From assembly GCA_035524895.1 (NCBI GenBank), contig DATLFI010000150.1, positions 1 through 26,421 of the forward strand: a stretch of DNA of 26,421 bases, given 5' to 3'. Below the pieces are notes generated by a model. It was not told the DNA's origin. It searched no databases and saw only the letters and a program-made list of their open reading frames with translations. Positions 7,647-15,577 of this stretch are shown one piece after another. The position numbers were made by a program, and so were the translations under genes. The DNA is from DATLFI01 sp035524895. Lineage in GTDB: Bacteria > Acidobacteriota > Thermoanaerobaculia > Multivoradales > Multivoraceae. Position 1 is the first letter of the stretch, and every line of letters begins with the position of its first letter.

Positions 7647-10133
7647 ATGACCGAGCGCATCCCCGTCTCCGCCGTCCTGCTCGCAGCGTTCCTCGCGCTG
7701 CAAGCTTCGCCCGCGTCAGCGCAAGCGACCTACCAGACCCCCTCGCCGGCGCTCACCGCCATCGTCGATGCGCCGACCACGCCGGAGGCGATGCCCAGCC
7801 CGCAGGGCGACTGGCTGCTGCTGCTCGAGGTGCCCGCGCTGCCGGGCATCGCCGAGCTCGCCGAGCCCGAGCTGCGGCTCGCCGGGCTGCGCGTGCGCGG
7901 GCGCACGTTCGCGCCGAGCCGCGCGTTCACGTTCACCGGGCTCCGCCTGCTGCGCGTCTCCGACGCGGGGGAGCGCGCAGTCGCCGGCCTGCCGCCCTCC
8001 GATGTCGCGAAGCCGCTGCGCATCGCGAACCCGCGGTGGTCGCCCGACGGCGCAAAGGTGGCGTTCACGCTCGAGCGCGAGGACCGCGTCGAGCCGTGGC
8101 TGCTCGACGTCGCCTCGGCGACCGCGCGCCGCCTCGCCGACGTGCGCCTCAACCTCGCGGCGTTCAACGCGCCGTCGTGGCTGCCCGACTCCTCGGGGCT
8201 GCTGGCGGCGCTCGTGCCGGCGGACCTCGGCGCGGCGCCCGAGCCGCCGCTGGTGCCCGCGGGTCCGGTGATCGAGGAGACCGCGGGGCGCACCGCGCCC
8301 GGCCGCACCTGGCAGGACCTGCTGGCAAACCCCCACGACGAGGCGATGTTCGAGCACGTGTTCACCGCGGCGCTCGGGCTGCTCCACCTCGATGGCCGCG
8401 TCGAGCCGCTCGCGCCGCCGTCGCTCCTGTGGTCGTTCTCGCCGTCGCCCGACGGCCGCTACCTGCTCGTCGAGTCGCTGCACCGGCCGTTCTCCTACCG
8501 CGTGCCGGCATTCCGCTTCCCGCGCACCGTCGACGTGCTCGAGCGCACCGGCCGCACCGTCCATCGCGTCGCCGACCTACCCCTCCAGGAGGCAGTCCCG
8601 ATCACCTTCGGCTCGGTGCCGACCGGACCGCGCAGCGTGCACTGGCGCGCGGACACAGCGGCGACCGTGGTCTGGGTCGAGGCGCTCGACGGCGGCGACG
8701 CCAAGGTCGAGGCAGCGGAGCGCGACCGTCTGTTCGCATCAGCGGCGCCGTTTGCGGGCGAGCCGGCGGCCCTCGCCACGCTCGACCTGCGCCTCCGAGG
8801 TGTGACCTGGGGCAACGACGGGCTGGCGCTGGTGACCTCGTCGTGGTGGCAGACGCGCCGCGAGAAGGTGCTGAAGATCGCCCCCGGTGCGCCGGGCACC
8901 GAGGCGAGCGTGCTGTTCGACCGCCAGTACGAGGACCGCTACAACGATCCCGGCAATCCGCTCGTGCGCTGGAACGACGTAGGACGCCCGGTGCTGCGCA
9001 CCGCGGACTCCGGCCGCGCGCTCGTGCTGCTCGGGTCGGGCGCGGCGCCCGAGGGCGACCGCCCGTTCCTCGACGTCTACGACCTCGCGAGTGGGCGCGG
9101 CGAACGGCTGTTCCGCTCGGCGGCGCCTCACTACGAGCAGCCGCTCAAGCTCCTCGGTCCGGAGGACGCGGATCCGAAACTGCTGCTTGTGCGCCGCGAG
9201 TCGGTGACCGACCCGCCCAACTACTTCGTGCGCGACCTCGAGACCGGCGAGCTGCGCCAGCTCACGCACTTCTCGCACCCGACGCCGCACCTCGCGGGTT
9301 TCGGCAAGGAGCTCATCCGCTACCAGCGCAACGACGGCGTCGAGCTCACGGGCACCCTCTATACCCCGCCCGGCTGGAAGCCCGCCGACGGCCCACTGCC
9401 GACGCTGCTGTGGGCCTACCCCAACGAGTTCAAGAGCGCCGACGCCGCGTCGCAGGTGCGCGACAGTCCGTACCGCTTCGACCGCATCAACCACTGGTCC
9501 TCGCTGATCTGGCTCGCCGTCGGCTACGCCGTGCTCGACGATCCCGCGATGCCGATCGTGGGCGAGGGCGACGCCGAGCCAAACGACACCTACGTGCAGC
9601 AGCTCATCGCCAGCGCGCAAGCCGCGGTCGACGAGCTGGTGCGCCGCGGCGTCGCCGATCGCCAGCGCATCGCGGCCGGCGGACACTCCTACGGCGCCTT
9701 CATGACCGCGAACCTGCTCGCGCACTCCGACCTGTTCGCGGCCGGCATAGCGAGGAGCGGCGCCTACAACCGCACGCTCACGCCGTTCGGGTTCCAGGCC
9801 GAGGAGCGCACGTTCTGGGAGGCGCCCGAGGTCTACTTCGCAATGTCGCCGTTCCAGAACGCCGACAAGATCGACGAGCCGATCCTGCTCATCCACGGCC
9901 AGGCCGACAACAACTCCGGCACCTTCACGGTCCAGAGCGAGCGGATGTACGCCGCGCTCAAGGGTCTCGGCGGCACCGCGCGGCTCGTGCTGCTGCCCCA
10001 CGAGAGCCACGGCTACCGCGCGCGGGAGTCGGTGCTCCACATGTTGTTCGAGCAGGAGCAGTGGCTGGAGCGGTGGCTGAAGCGCGAGCCGGCGAGCGAG
10101 CCCGTGCCGTCGTCCGGATCGGCACCGGAGTAG
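7647..10133 (+). CDS. Secreted S9 family prolyl-oligopeptidase-type peptidase
   Basis: 828-residue serine peptidase with an N-terminal Sec signal (hydrophobic 'VLLAAFLALQ', probable cleavage after 'SPASA' near residue 27), so periplasmic or extracellular. An N-terminal beta-propeller region covers roughly residues 40-540 ('NPRWSPDGAKVAF', 'WSFSPSPDGRYLL'). The alpha/beta-hydrolase catalytic domain follows, with nucleophile S681 in 'GGHSYGAFM', D754 in 'HGQADNNSG' and H788 in 'HESHGYR'. The 'GVELTGTLYTPPGW' domain entry is typical of S9. The pattern around 'INHWSS', 'DDPAMPIVGEG' and 'DNNSGT' resembles the glutamyl-endopeptidase-like (CGEP) branch more than dipeptidyl peptidase IV. The frame is open 66 bases further upstream, but only ATG 7647 places a signal peptide at the N-terminus. 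Confidence 0.92.
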   Translation: MTERIPVSAVLLAAFLALQASPASAQATYQTPSPALTAIVDAPTTPEAMPSPQGDWLLLLEVPALPGIAELAEPELRLAGLRVRGRTFAPSRAFTFTGLRLLRVSDAGERAVAGLPPSDVAKPLRIANPRWSPDGAKVAFTLEREDRVEPWLLDVASATARRLADVRLNLAAFNAPSWLPDSSGLLAALVPADLGAAPEPPLVPAGPVIEETAGRTAPGRTWQDLLANPHDEAMFEHVFTAALGLLHLDGRVEPLAPPSLLWSFSPSPDGRYLLVESLHRPFSYRVPAFRFPRTVDVLERTGRTVHRVADLPLQEAVPITFGSVPTGPRSVHWRADTAATVVWVEALDGGDAKVEAAERDRLFASAAPFAGEPAALATLDLRLRGVTWGNDGLALVTSSWWQTRREKVLKIAPGAPGTEASVLFDRQYEDRYNDPGNPLVRWNDVGRPVLRTADSGRALVLLGSGAAPEGDRPFLDVYDLASGRGERLFRSAAPHYEQPLKLLGPEDADPKLLLVRRESVTDPPNYFVRDLETGELRQLTHFSHPTPHLAGFGKELIRYQRNDGVELTGTLYTPPGWKPADGPLPTLLWAYPNEFKSADAASQVRDSPYRFDRINHWSSLIWLAVGYAVLDDPAMPIVGEGDAEPNDTYVQQLIASAQAAVDELVRRGVADRQRIAAGGHSYGAFMTANLLAHSDLFAAGIARSGAYNRTLTPFGFQAEERTFWEAPEVYFAMSPFQNADKIDEPILLIHGQADNNSGTFTVQSERMYAALKGLGGTARLVLLPHESHGYRARESVLHMLFEQEQWLERWLKREPASEPVPSSGSAPE

Positions 10134-10201
10134 AAGCTGCGGTTGGCGCGCAAGATCTTGCCGGCGCCGTTGGTACCGGCCAGCACCCAGATGCAGGGCA
10201 C
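10134..10201 (-). pseudogene. Zeta-like toxin / P-loop kinase, N-terminal stub only
   Basis: Directly downstream of the antitoxin gene on the same strand an ATG at 10201 opens 'MPCIWVLAGTNGAGK', the beta-strand plus Walker A start of zeta-toxin-family kinases (usual form VLAGTNGAGKSS). After the lysine the similarity stops at once, and the reading continues antisense into the 3' end of the S9 peptidase. Only about 15-20 codons of the original gene survive. The gap from the antitoxin stop is 6 bases, as in an intact toxin-antitoxin operon. The rest must have been removed by a deletion that joined this stub to the peptidase gene. Confidence 0.6.
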
Positions 10202-10207
10202 TGGGGC

Positions 10208-10564
10208 CTACCGGCTCTTGAGGGCCGCCGACCGAGCCGCCCGTCCGAGCTCGACGGGTGAGGCCTCGAACAACCTCCGACCGGCGCTCGCCGCGGCTGG
10301 CCGCCGCATCCGCTCGACGAGCGAGTCGAGCTCGTCTCGCAGGCTCTCCAGGACCGAATCCTCGGGCGCCACGCGTGTCGCGAGTGCCTCGTACTGCTCG
10401 ATCGAGAGCATGACGGCGCGAGTCTTGTCGTGGCGGGTGATCGCCACGATGCCATGGACGATGGCGCGGTCGAGGACCTCGCCGAAGGAGTTCTTCGCCT
10501 CGGTCGCGGAGTAAGTCTCGACCTCTACCAGTTGTCCGCGGTGGTTCCTGACGGTGGTGGCCAT
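10208..10564 (-). CDS. Phd/YefM-family antitoxin (orphaned)
   Basis: 118-residue protein with the Phd/YefM DNA-binding fold: 'YSATEAKNSFGEVLDRA' followed by 'IVAITRHDKTRAVMLSIEQYEAL'. This matches 'ATEARKNFGELLDRA...ITRHGKPVAVLVSPEEYE'. The C-terminal half ('LESLRDELDSLVERM' onward) would normally bind and neutralise the toxin. Four in-frame ATGs are available; I chose the one at 10564 because a TAGAAT -10-like hexamer (10589-10584) would place transcription start near 10577, upstream of only this ATG. The adjoining toxin gene is reduced to a stub, so the antitoxin may remain as a DNA-binding repressor or an anti-addiction protein. Confidence 0.85.
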   Translation of the reverse strand: MATTVRNHRGQLVEVETYSATEAKNSFGEVLDRAIVHGIVAITRHDKTRAVMLSIEQYEALATRVAPEDSVLESLRDELDSLVERMRRPAAASAGRRLFEASPVELGRAARSAALKSR

Positions 10565-10583
10565 GCTTCGAATCCCGGTCGCC

Positions 10584-10617
10584 ATTCTATCCATTTTGGC
10601 CACTTTGGCTACTTTTC
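10584..10617 (-). promoter_or_regulatory. Promoter/operator region of the orphan antitoxin
   Basis: This AT-rich patch in GC-rich surroundings contains TAGAAT on the minus strand (10589-10584) as a -10 candidate. Immediately upstream are imperfect 9-bp tandem units, on the plus strand CCATTTTGG, CCACTTTGG and CTACTTTTC (10591-10617). Phd-type antitoxins autoregulate by binding repeats at their own promoter, so these units are plausible operators. No good -35 is visible. Confidence 0.4.
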
Positions 10618-10639
10618 TCGCGTTCTCGTGCCCGTTTAC

Positions 10640-11794
10640 TCAGTACAGCTCGTACACCAGGATGCGCGCGTCGAGCGGCCCGTTGCGCACGGGGGTCCGC
10701 CGCGCGGGACGCAAGCCCACCTGCTTGGCGTGCGAGGGGTCGCCGGCGAGCACCACGGCGCGGTAGCCCGCAAAGGTTTGCTTGAGCAGGTCGCCGAGCC
10801 TCCGCCAGGAGTCCGCACCCCCGCCGAGGCGTTCGCCCCACGGCGGGTTGACCAGCACCAGCCCGGGGAGCCCGGGCGGGCGCGCCATCGCGAAGGCGTC
10901 GCCCGTCTCGAGCACGATCGCTGCGCCACCGAGCCCGGCCGTCGCCAGGCTCTGCCGCGCGGCTGCGACCGCGGTGGCGTCGTGGTCGCGACCGTGGAGG
11001 TGCAGGTCGGCGACCGGCAGCTCGCCGGCGCGCGCCTCGTTGCGCAGGCGCGCGAACGCTGCCGCGTCGAAGCCGGGAAAGCGAGCGAACTGCCAGTGGC
11101 GACGCAGCAGACCCGGTGCGCGCCGCAGCGCGATCCAGCCGGTCTCCACCAGCAGCGTCCCGGAGCCGCACATCGGGTCGACCACGGGCCCGAGGCCGTC
11201 CCAGCCACTGGCGATCGCGCAGGCGGCGGCGAGTTGCTCGCGCACCGGGGCCACTACGCCCGCTGGCCGATAACCGCGACGATCGAGCGGCACGCCCGAG
11301 GTGTCGAGCAGCAGCGAGGCTCGCTCGTACTCGAGCCACAACCGCAAGGGCAGGTCTGGATCGCGCCGCGAGACCTCCGAACGGCGACCGGCGCGCGCTC
11401 GCTGGGCGTCGACCACCGCGTCCTTGGTCCGCAAGGCCACGAAACCGGAGTCGCGCAGGCTCGAGCCCGCGCTGGTGGCTCGCACCGCGAGCGTCGCTCT
11501 GGGATCGAACAGGCCCCTCGCGCCCACACCGCCCCAGGACTCGTCGCCGGCAGCGATACCGAACACGCCACGATAGAGGGCATCCTCGTCGACGCACTCG
11601 AACGAGCCGAGCTCGACCAGCACGCGGTTGGCCGTGCGCAGCCACAGGTTCAGCCGCCACACGTCGAGCCAGGAGCCCGTCGCGGCGACCGCTCCGCGCA
11701 GCGGCTGGACCTCCCGGCCCAGGAGAGCCGTCATCTCGACGCCAAGCATTCTCTCGAGGCCGAGGGCGCAGGTGGCGACGAGACGCAACGTCAT
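10640..11794 (-). CDS. rlmL: 23S rRNA guanine-N2 methyltransferase, RlmL N-domain type (THUMP + MTase)
   Basis: 384-residue protein. A THUMP-like RNA-binding region lies at roughly 50-165 ('LWLRTANRVLVELGSF' at its start), followed by the linker 'PLDRRGYRPAG'. The Rossmann methyltransferase has 'DPMCGSGTLLVE' (206-217) as SAM-binding motif I and 'NPPWGERL' (316-323) as the catalytic NPP[WY] motif for exocyclic guanine-N2 methylation. This is the architecture of E. coli RlmL (m2G2445) without the second RlmK domain, and also of archaeal Trm14/TrmN. The bacterial context and the 'DP.CGSGTLLVE' form favour RlmL. It is transcribed toward the antitoxin, with only ~75 bases between, and divergently from the DUF547 gene. 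Confidence 0.8.
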   Translation of the reverse strand: MTLRLVATCALGLERMLGVEMTALLGREVQPLRGAVAATGSWLDVWRLNLWLRTANRVLVELGSFECVDEDALYRGVFGIAAGDESWGGVGARGLFDPRATLAVRATSAGSSLRDSGFVALRTKDAVVDAQRARAGRRSEVSRRDPDLPLRLWLEYERASLLLDTSGVPLDRRGYRPAGVVAPVREQLAAACAIASGWDGLGPVVDPMCGSGTLLVETGWIALRRAPGLLRRHWQFARFPGFDAAAFARLRNEARAGELPVADLHLHGRDHDATAVAAARQSLATAGLGGAAIVLETGDAFAMARPPGLPGLVLVNPPWGERLGGGADSWRRLGDLLKQTFAGYRAVVLAGDPSHAKQVGLRPARRTPVRNGPLDARILVYELY

Positions 11795-11882
11795 CAGGAC
11801 TCCGAAGATGGGAGCTTAGCCAGCTTCGGCTGCCGGGCAGCTCGCTCGTGGCAAACTGCGGCAGCGGACAAGATCCGCCCGC

Positions 11883-11916
11883 ACGGCAGGGACGGCACGT
11901 ACGGCACCCCACGGCA
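11883..11916 (+). repeat. Four ACGGCA direct repeats upstream of the DUF547 gene
   Basis: ACGGCA occurs at 11883, 11892, 11901 and 11911, with 9, 9 and 10 bases between starts. The last copy ends 23 bases before the ATG at 11940. Regular helical spacing close to a start suggests an iterated protein-binding site in the divergent rlmL/DUF547 control region. No matching regulator is known to me. A 6-bp hairpin GCTGCC-G-GGCAGC lies just upstream at 11829-11841. Confidence 0.5.
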
Positions 11917-11939
11917 CGCACCAGACGAGGCAGTAGATC

Positions 11940-12821
11940 ATGCGCCCCACCCATCACGCCTTTTCGACCGCGATGCGCGGCTCGTTCCGTCTCACCGCCG
12001 CGACACTCGCGTCCTCGCTGGCGCTGCTACTCGCGCTCGCGTCCTGCGCGCCCCCGAGCGAGGCTGCCGGCGGCGAGCTGGGAGAGGCCGTCCGAACCTC
12101 TATCGACTCGGGCTCGGCGACCTTCGACCACACGGTCTGGGACCGCCTGCTCGCGGGAGGCACCCGCGACGGCCTGGTGGACTACCGGTACTTCGCGGAG
12201 CGCCGCGGCGAGCTCGACGGCTACCTCGAACGCGTCGCCGAGGCGCCCCTCGCCGAGCTCTCCGCGAGCCACCTCGAGGCGCTCCTGATCAACGCCTACA
12301 ACGCCTACACCATCGTCTCGATCCTCGACCACCCGAACGTCGCCTCGATCCGCGACATATCAGGCGTGTGGGACAAGCTCACGCACCGCGTCGGCGGCTT
12401 CGACGTCACGCTCGACGCTATCGAGCACCAACTCCTGCGCCCCTACTTCAAGGACCCGCGCATCCACGTGGCGGTGAATTGCGCCTCGATGTCGTGCGCG
12501 CCCCTGCCGCCCTGGGCATTCAGCGGCGAGCACCTCGACCAACAGCTCGAAGACTGGACGCGGCGCTTCTTTGCCTCGCCGAAGTTCCTCTTGCTGGAAG
12601 ACGAGAAGCTATCGGTCTCGAAACTGCTCGAATGGTACGGCAACGACTTCACAGCATCCGACGCCAACCCCCGCGCCGACACCTTGCAGGCGTTCATCGC
12701 CCGCTACGGACCGGACGACGTGCGTTCCTTCGTCGAGCGGTACACCGCCCGCCACGGTGCGCCCCCGCCGCTCGCGTTTCTCGACTACGACTGGTCGCTC
12801 AACCAGGCGCCGGCGCGCTAG
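11940..12821 (+). CDS. DUF547 domain lipoprotein
   Basis: 293 residues. The N-terminal signal contains a long hydrophobic run and a lipobox ending 'LALASC' near residue 36, so a membrane-anchored lipoprotein is expected. The rest is a DUF547 domain: 'FDHTVWDRLLAG', 'GLVDYRYF', 'LINAYNAYTIVSIL' (the most conserved family block), 'HVAVNCASMSCAPL' with conserved Cys pair, 'KLLEWYGNDF', and a tail 'FLDYDWSLN' that is the usual family ending. The biochemical role of DUF547 is unknown; plant members are linked to vesicle and chloroplast proteins and bacterial ones are secreted. An ATG 11 codons downstream would give a shorter signal and is also possible. Confidence 0.88.
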   Translation: MRPTHHAFSTAMRGSFRLTAATLASSLALLLALASCAPPSEAAGGELGEAVRTSIDSGSATFDHTVWDRLLAGGTRDGLVDYRYFAERRGELDGYLERVAEAPLAELSASHLEALLINAYNAYTIVSILDHPNVASIRDISGVWDKLTHRVGGFDVTLDAIEHQLLRPYFKDPRIHVAVNCASMSCAPLPPWAFSGEHLDQQLEDWTRRFFASPKFLLLEDEKLSVSKLLEWYGNDFTASDANPRADTLQAFIARYGPDDVRSFVERYTARHGAPPPLAFLDYDWSLNQAPAR

Positions 12822-14197
12822 CGCTCCGCGGGGCGGCGATCGGTCGGGCTCACCACCGGGCCATCCGGGTTCTCGCTCGAGAGGCCGAGCGCGCGCTTGA
12901 GCCGGAACCAGGCGCGGCGCAGCCGCCAGAAACGGCTGTGCTTCATCCGCTCGATGATCTCGGCGAGCTCGAAGACCCGCTGGCGGTGCCGGAGGTAGTT
13001 CTCGCGCGCGGTCAGGTACAAGAGACGCTCGAGGCCACCGCAGTAGAGCGCGCGCCGCACGCCGGTCGCGCTCACCGCCTCGACCACCACGATCGCATCA
13101 GCGCGCCGCACCGGGACCGGAAGCCGAATGTCCAGGCCGAAGCCCGAGGTCGAGAATCGCTCGTCTCCGAACGACGCCGCGATGTCCGGTCGCGGCTGAA
13201 GGTCTCGGTAGTCGCCCAGCCGCTCGCCGCCCACCCACACGGTCACCCGCTCCACCCCGCTACCGCGACCGATCGCCCAGCCCGTGAGCCGCAGCTCGCC
13301 GGGACGCAGGGCCTCGCAAGTCTCGATCTGTCCCTGAGGACCCGGGTCGAGGACCAGCGAAGCGGGATCGGGAGCGTCGGCGGGGCTCACCAGGTAGAGG
13401 TCCTGGTAGGCGCACAGCCCGCGCGGCACGCGCCGCCACCGCCACGCGCGCTGCGAGGTCGCGCGCGGCGTCTCGATGACCCGCTGCACGTACTCCTCGG
13501 TGACCCAGGTCGAGCCGTACTCGGCGTGGTCGATCGTGCGGCTCTCCGAATGCGGACGGAAGCAGATGCCCGCGGGCGGCATCGCGAGCTCCGGCGGCAG
13601 CAGCTCCCGGTCATGCACGCTCATCACCAGGAGCCCTTCGGGGGACAGCATTCCGGCGAGCCGGTCGAACCAGGGCGAGAAGCGCTGCGGCGGCAGATGG
13701 GTGAAGAGCGAGCCAACGTAGATCAGGTCGAACGGCGGCGCCCCGGGCGGCGGCGCGAGGTCCTCGGGTCGCGATGCCGACCCGAAGCCGTGCACGCCGA
13801 AGTGGCGCTGCTGGAACTCCACCGCGTCGCCGAGGATGTCGCACACCCACAATCGCTCCGCCGGCAGGCAGCGCAGGAGGAAACGGGTGATGCGCCCGTA
13901 ACCGCAGCCGAAGTCGAGCATGCGGCCGACCCGGCCGAGCCCGCCGAAGCGCGCCGCCGCGATGCGCTCGATGGTCTCCGCGATCTCGAGCCCAGACGCG
14001 AAGTAGGCGGTGAGCCCTGCGTCGAGGTCGCCCGCCGCCTCGGCGATCGCGAACTCGAGCATCTCGTCGGCCGGATGGATCGCGCGGTCGACCTGCTCGC
14101 CGTCCGGCAGGCGCAACCGCAGGAACGCGTCGACCCAGGGATGCGCGCCGGGAACGAGCGCGACGTCGGGCGGGGCGAAGGTGGTAGCGACGCTCAA
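12818..14197 (-). CDS. SAM-dependent methyltransferase with C-terminal accessory domain (surface-polysaccharide type)
   Basis: 459 residues from TTG 14197. A class I methyltransferase fold spans about residues 60-260: motif I 'MLDFGCGYGRITR' (93-105), the acidic residue after beta-2 at D120, and 'FDLIYVGSLFTHLPP' as motifs IV/V. It is followed by an all-beta module (about 300-390; 'LRLTGWAIGRGSGV', 'RPDIAASF', 'SGFGLDI'), a 'GWA' domain often attached to glycosyltransferases and methyltransferases of O-antigen or capsule loci. The tail is basic and aromatic ('SRFWRLRRAWFRLKRALG'), also typical of such proteins. The substrate is probably a sugar or polysaccharide end group, but no glycan genes are adjacent. 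The gene's 3' end overlaps the convergent DUF547 gene by 4 bases. The frame is open far upstream, yet similarity begins only at this TTG. Confidence 0.8.
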   Translation of the reverse strand: MSVATTFAPPDVALVPGAHPWVDAFLRLRLPDGEQVDRAIHPADEMLEFAIAEAAGDLDAGLTAYFASGLEIAETIERIAAARFGGLGRVGRMLDFGCGYGRITRFLLRCLPAERLWVCDILGDAVEFQQRHFGVHGFGSASRPEDLAPPPGAPPFDLIYVGSLFTHLPPQRFSPWFDRLAGMLSPEGLLVMSVHDRELLPPELAMPPAGICFRPHSESRTIDHAEYGSTWVTEEYVQRVIETPRATSQRAWRWRRVPRGLCAYQDLYLVSPADAPDPASLVLDPGPQGQIETCEALRPGELRLTGWAIGRGSGVERVTVWVGGERLGDYRDLQPRPDIAASFGDERFSTSGFGLDIRLPVPVRRADAIVVVEAVSATGVRRALYCGGLERLLYLTARENYLRHRQRVFELAEIIERMKHSRFWRLRRAWFRLKRALGLSSENPDGPVVSPTDRRPAER

Positions 14198-14242
14198 AGG
14201 GGTCTCACCGCAGCGGCGCACGCACGCCGGTTCAGGACTGAG

Positions 14243-14257
14243 GCCGATTCTATCGGC
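14243..14257. promoter_or_regulatory. Inverted repeat GCCGAT-TCT-ATCGGC in the divergent methyltransferase/thpR gap
   Basis: A 6-bp perfect palindrome with 3-base spacer lies 46 bases upstream of the methyltransferase TTG and 135 bases upstream of thpR. On the minus strand its centre reads TAGAAT, a good -10 match for the methyltransferase. It could be an operator overlapping that promoter or a coincidence. The remainder of the 194-base gap shows no other clear signal. Confidence 0.35.
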
Positions 14258-14391
14258 AGGCGCCGCCAAGCCGCGGCGTCTTGGCCGCGGGCCGAGGATC
14301 GTGGAACGATCCACCGCCGCGACGTCTCTCGCTAACGGATCGCGAAAGCTGCACCCGCACGGTTTCTCGTCGACGGGCGCGGCGCCGACCC

Positions 14392-14988
14392 ATGCGCGTC
14401 TTCCTCGCCATCCCGCTACCCGCGATCCTCCAGCAGAAGATCGCGGAGCATGTGGCTCCGCTCGGGCAGCGGCTCCCTGCCGCCAGGTACACGCCGGCGA
14501 GCTACCTGCACCTGACGCTTCACTTCTTTGGCGAGCGCAGCGCGCAGCACGTCGCCGAGATCGCAGTCGCGCTCGAGCCGGTGCTGGCGGAGCATCGACC
14601 TTTCGAGCTCGAGATCGAGGCTGCCGGCGCCTTCCCTGCGAGCCGGCCGCGGGTGCTCTGGCTTGGCATCGCTCGGAGCGAGAGCCTCCTGTCCCTGCAC
14701 CGTGACGTGACGCAAGCACTGGCCGCGCTCGGCGAGGAGCTCGAGGAGCGGCCCTACCACCCGCACCTGACGCTGGCGCGTGCGAAGGCTCCTTGGCGGC
14801 GCGGGCATCTCGAGACGTTGCGCGACGCGTTGCGCGAGCTCGGGGAAGAGAGCTTCGGGGTGCAGAGCATCGTGATCTTCGAGAGCCACTTGGGCCCGGG
14901 CGGGTCGCGGCACGAGAAGCGCGTCGAGCTGCGACTATCTGGTGGGATGCGCAGCAGCAGCCACGGCTCATTCCAGTCGCCGGAATGA
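14392..14988 (+). CDS. thpR: RNA 2',3'-cyclic phosphodiesterase (2H superfamily)
   Basis: 198-residue 2H phosphoesterase. The two signature HxTx motifs are H40-L-T-L in 'YLHLTLHFFG' and H125-L-T-L in 'YHPHLTLARAK', which together form the active site that opens 2',3'-cyclic phosphates on RNA ends. The start 'MRVFLAIPLP' is the family N-terminus, so ATG 14392 is secure although no strong Shine-Dalgarno is seen and the frame is open upstream. Length is normal (about 180-200). The last ~15 residues ('GGMRSSSHGSFQSPE') lie beyond the conserved fold and may have been extended by fusion to debris of the accessory region that begins here. Confidence 0.93.
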   Translation: MRVFLAIPLPAILQQKIAEHVAPLGQRLPAARYTPASYLHLTLHFFGERSAQHVAEIAVALEPVLAEHRPFELEIEAAGAFPASRPRVLWLGIARSESLLSLHRDVTQALAALGEELEERPYHPHLTLARAKAPWRRGHLETLRDALRELGEESFGVQSIVIFESHLGPGGSRHEKRVELRLSGGMRSSSHGSFQSPE

Positions 14989-15087
14989 TGGGCCATACGT
15001 CGCCGCCCGCGACGGAAAGAGAGGACCGGGACTGGCCCGTCTAGAGAATTGCGCTGAGCGAACACCCGCGGGTCCACGCCGATCTGT

Positions 15088-15571
15088 GATGAGGGCCGCC
15101 CGAGGAACAGCAGATCGAGGCCTTCTGCAACCACGTGGCCGGCGCCGCCCTCGGGCCGCGAGCCGGGATTCTCGCCGCGGTCGGTGCTGGTCTGAGACGG
15201 CCGTCCTGGCCCGATGAAGAGCTCCGGCGACTCTCGGAACGCTTCTCGGTGAGCCGGGAGGCCGTGCTGCGGCGACTCGTGACGATGGGACGAGTCACTA
15301 AGGCGTTCTACCAGCAGAAGCGGGCGCAGTTCCAACGATTGCGAGGAGTACCTCGAACGAGAACGCCGCAAGCGCAAGGAAAAGGGAGGCACTGGCACGC
15401 CGCCCGATCGCCGAGCCGTCGGAAGCGCGGGCCCGTACTTCACTCGTGCTGGATAGCTACAGGCAGGAGAAGATCACGTCGAACGATGTCGCCGATCTCC
15501 TGGAGCTCCGCTGGAAGCACCTCCCCAACTTCGAGGAAACGGTGCTAGAGGCGGTAGAGGTCGCCTCCTGA
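15088..15571 (+). pseudogene. ImmA/IrrE-family metallopeptidase fragment, frameshifted
   Basis: Read across three frames this stretch gives a continuous C-terminal part of an ImmA/IrrE-type protein. First comes 'EEQQIEAFCNHVAGAAL', then 'RPSWPDEELRRLSERF', 'VSREAVLRRLVTMGRV' and 'KAFYQQKRAQFQR'. After a shift near 15340 it continues 'EEYLERERRKRKEKGG' and 'GPYFTR', and after another shift near 15445 'LDSYRQEKITSNDVADLLEL', ending at TGA 15569-15571. The zinc-binding HExxH that should precede the first segment is missing, as is any N-terminal HTH. ImmA proteases cleave phage- or ICE-type repressors, so this is probably a relic of a mobile element or toxin-antitoxin-like regulatory pair. Confidence 0.7.
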
Positions 15572-15577
15572 GGTGCG

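Noticed and set aside
11883..11916. CRISPR array
   Set aside because: Repeats are only 6 bases with 3-4-base gaps; there are no spacers or cas genes.
10430..14335. A 1,301-codon open frame on the plus strand
   Set aside because: It runs antisense through rlmL and the methyltransferase, has no family similarity, and is a product of high GC third-position bias.
15135..15548. An intact 137-residue protein
   Set aside because: The ImmA-type similarity switches frames twice within it, so the open frame is only part of a broken gene.
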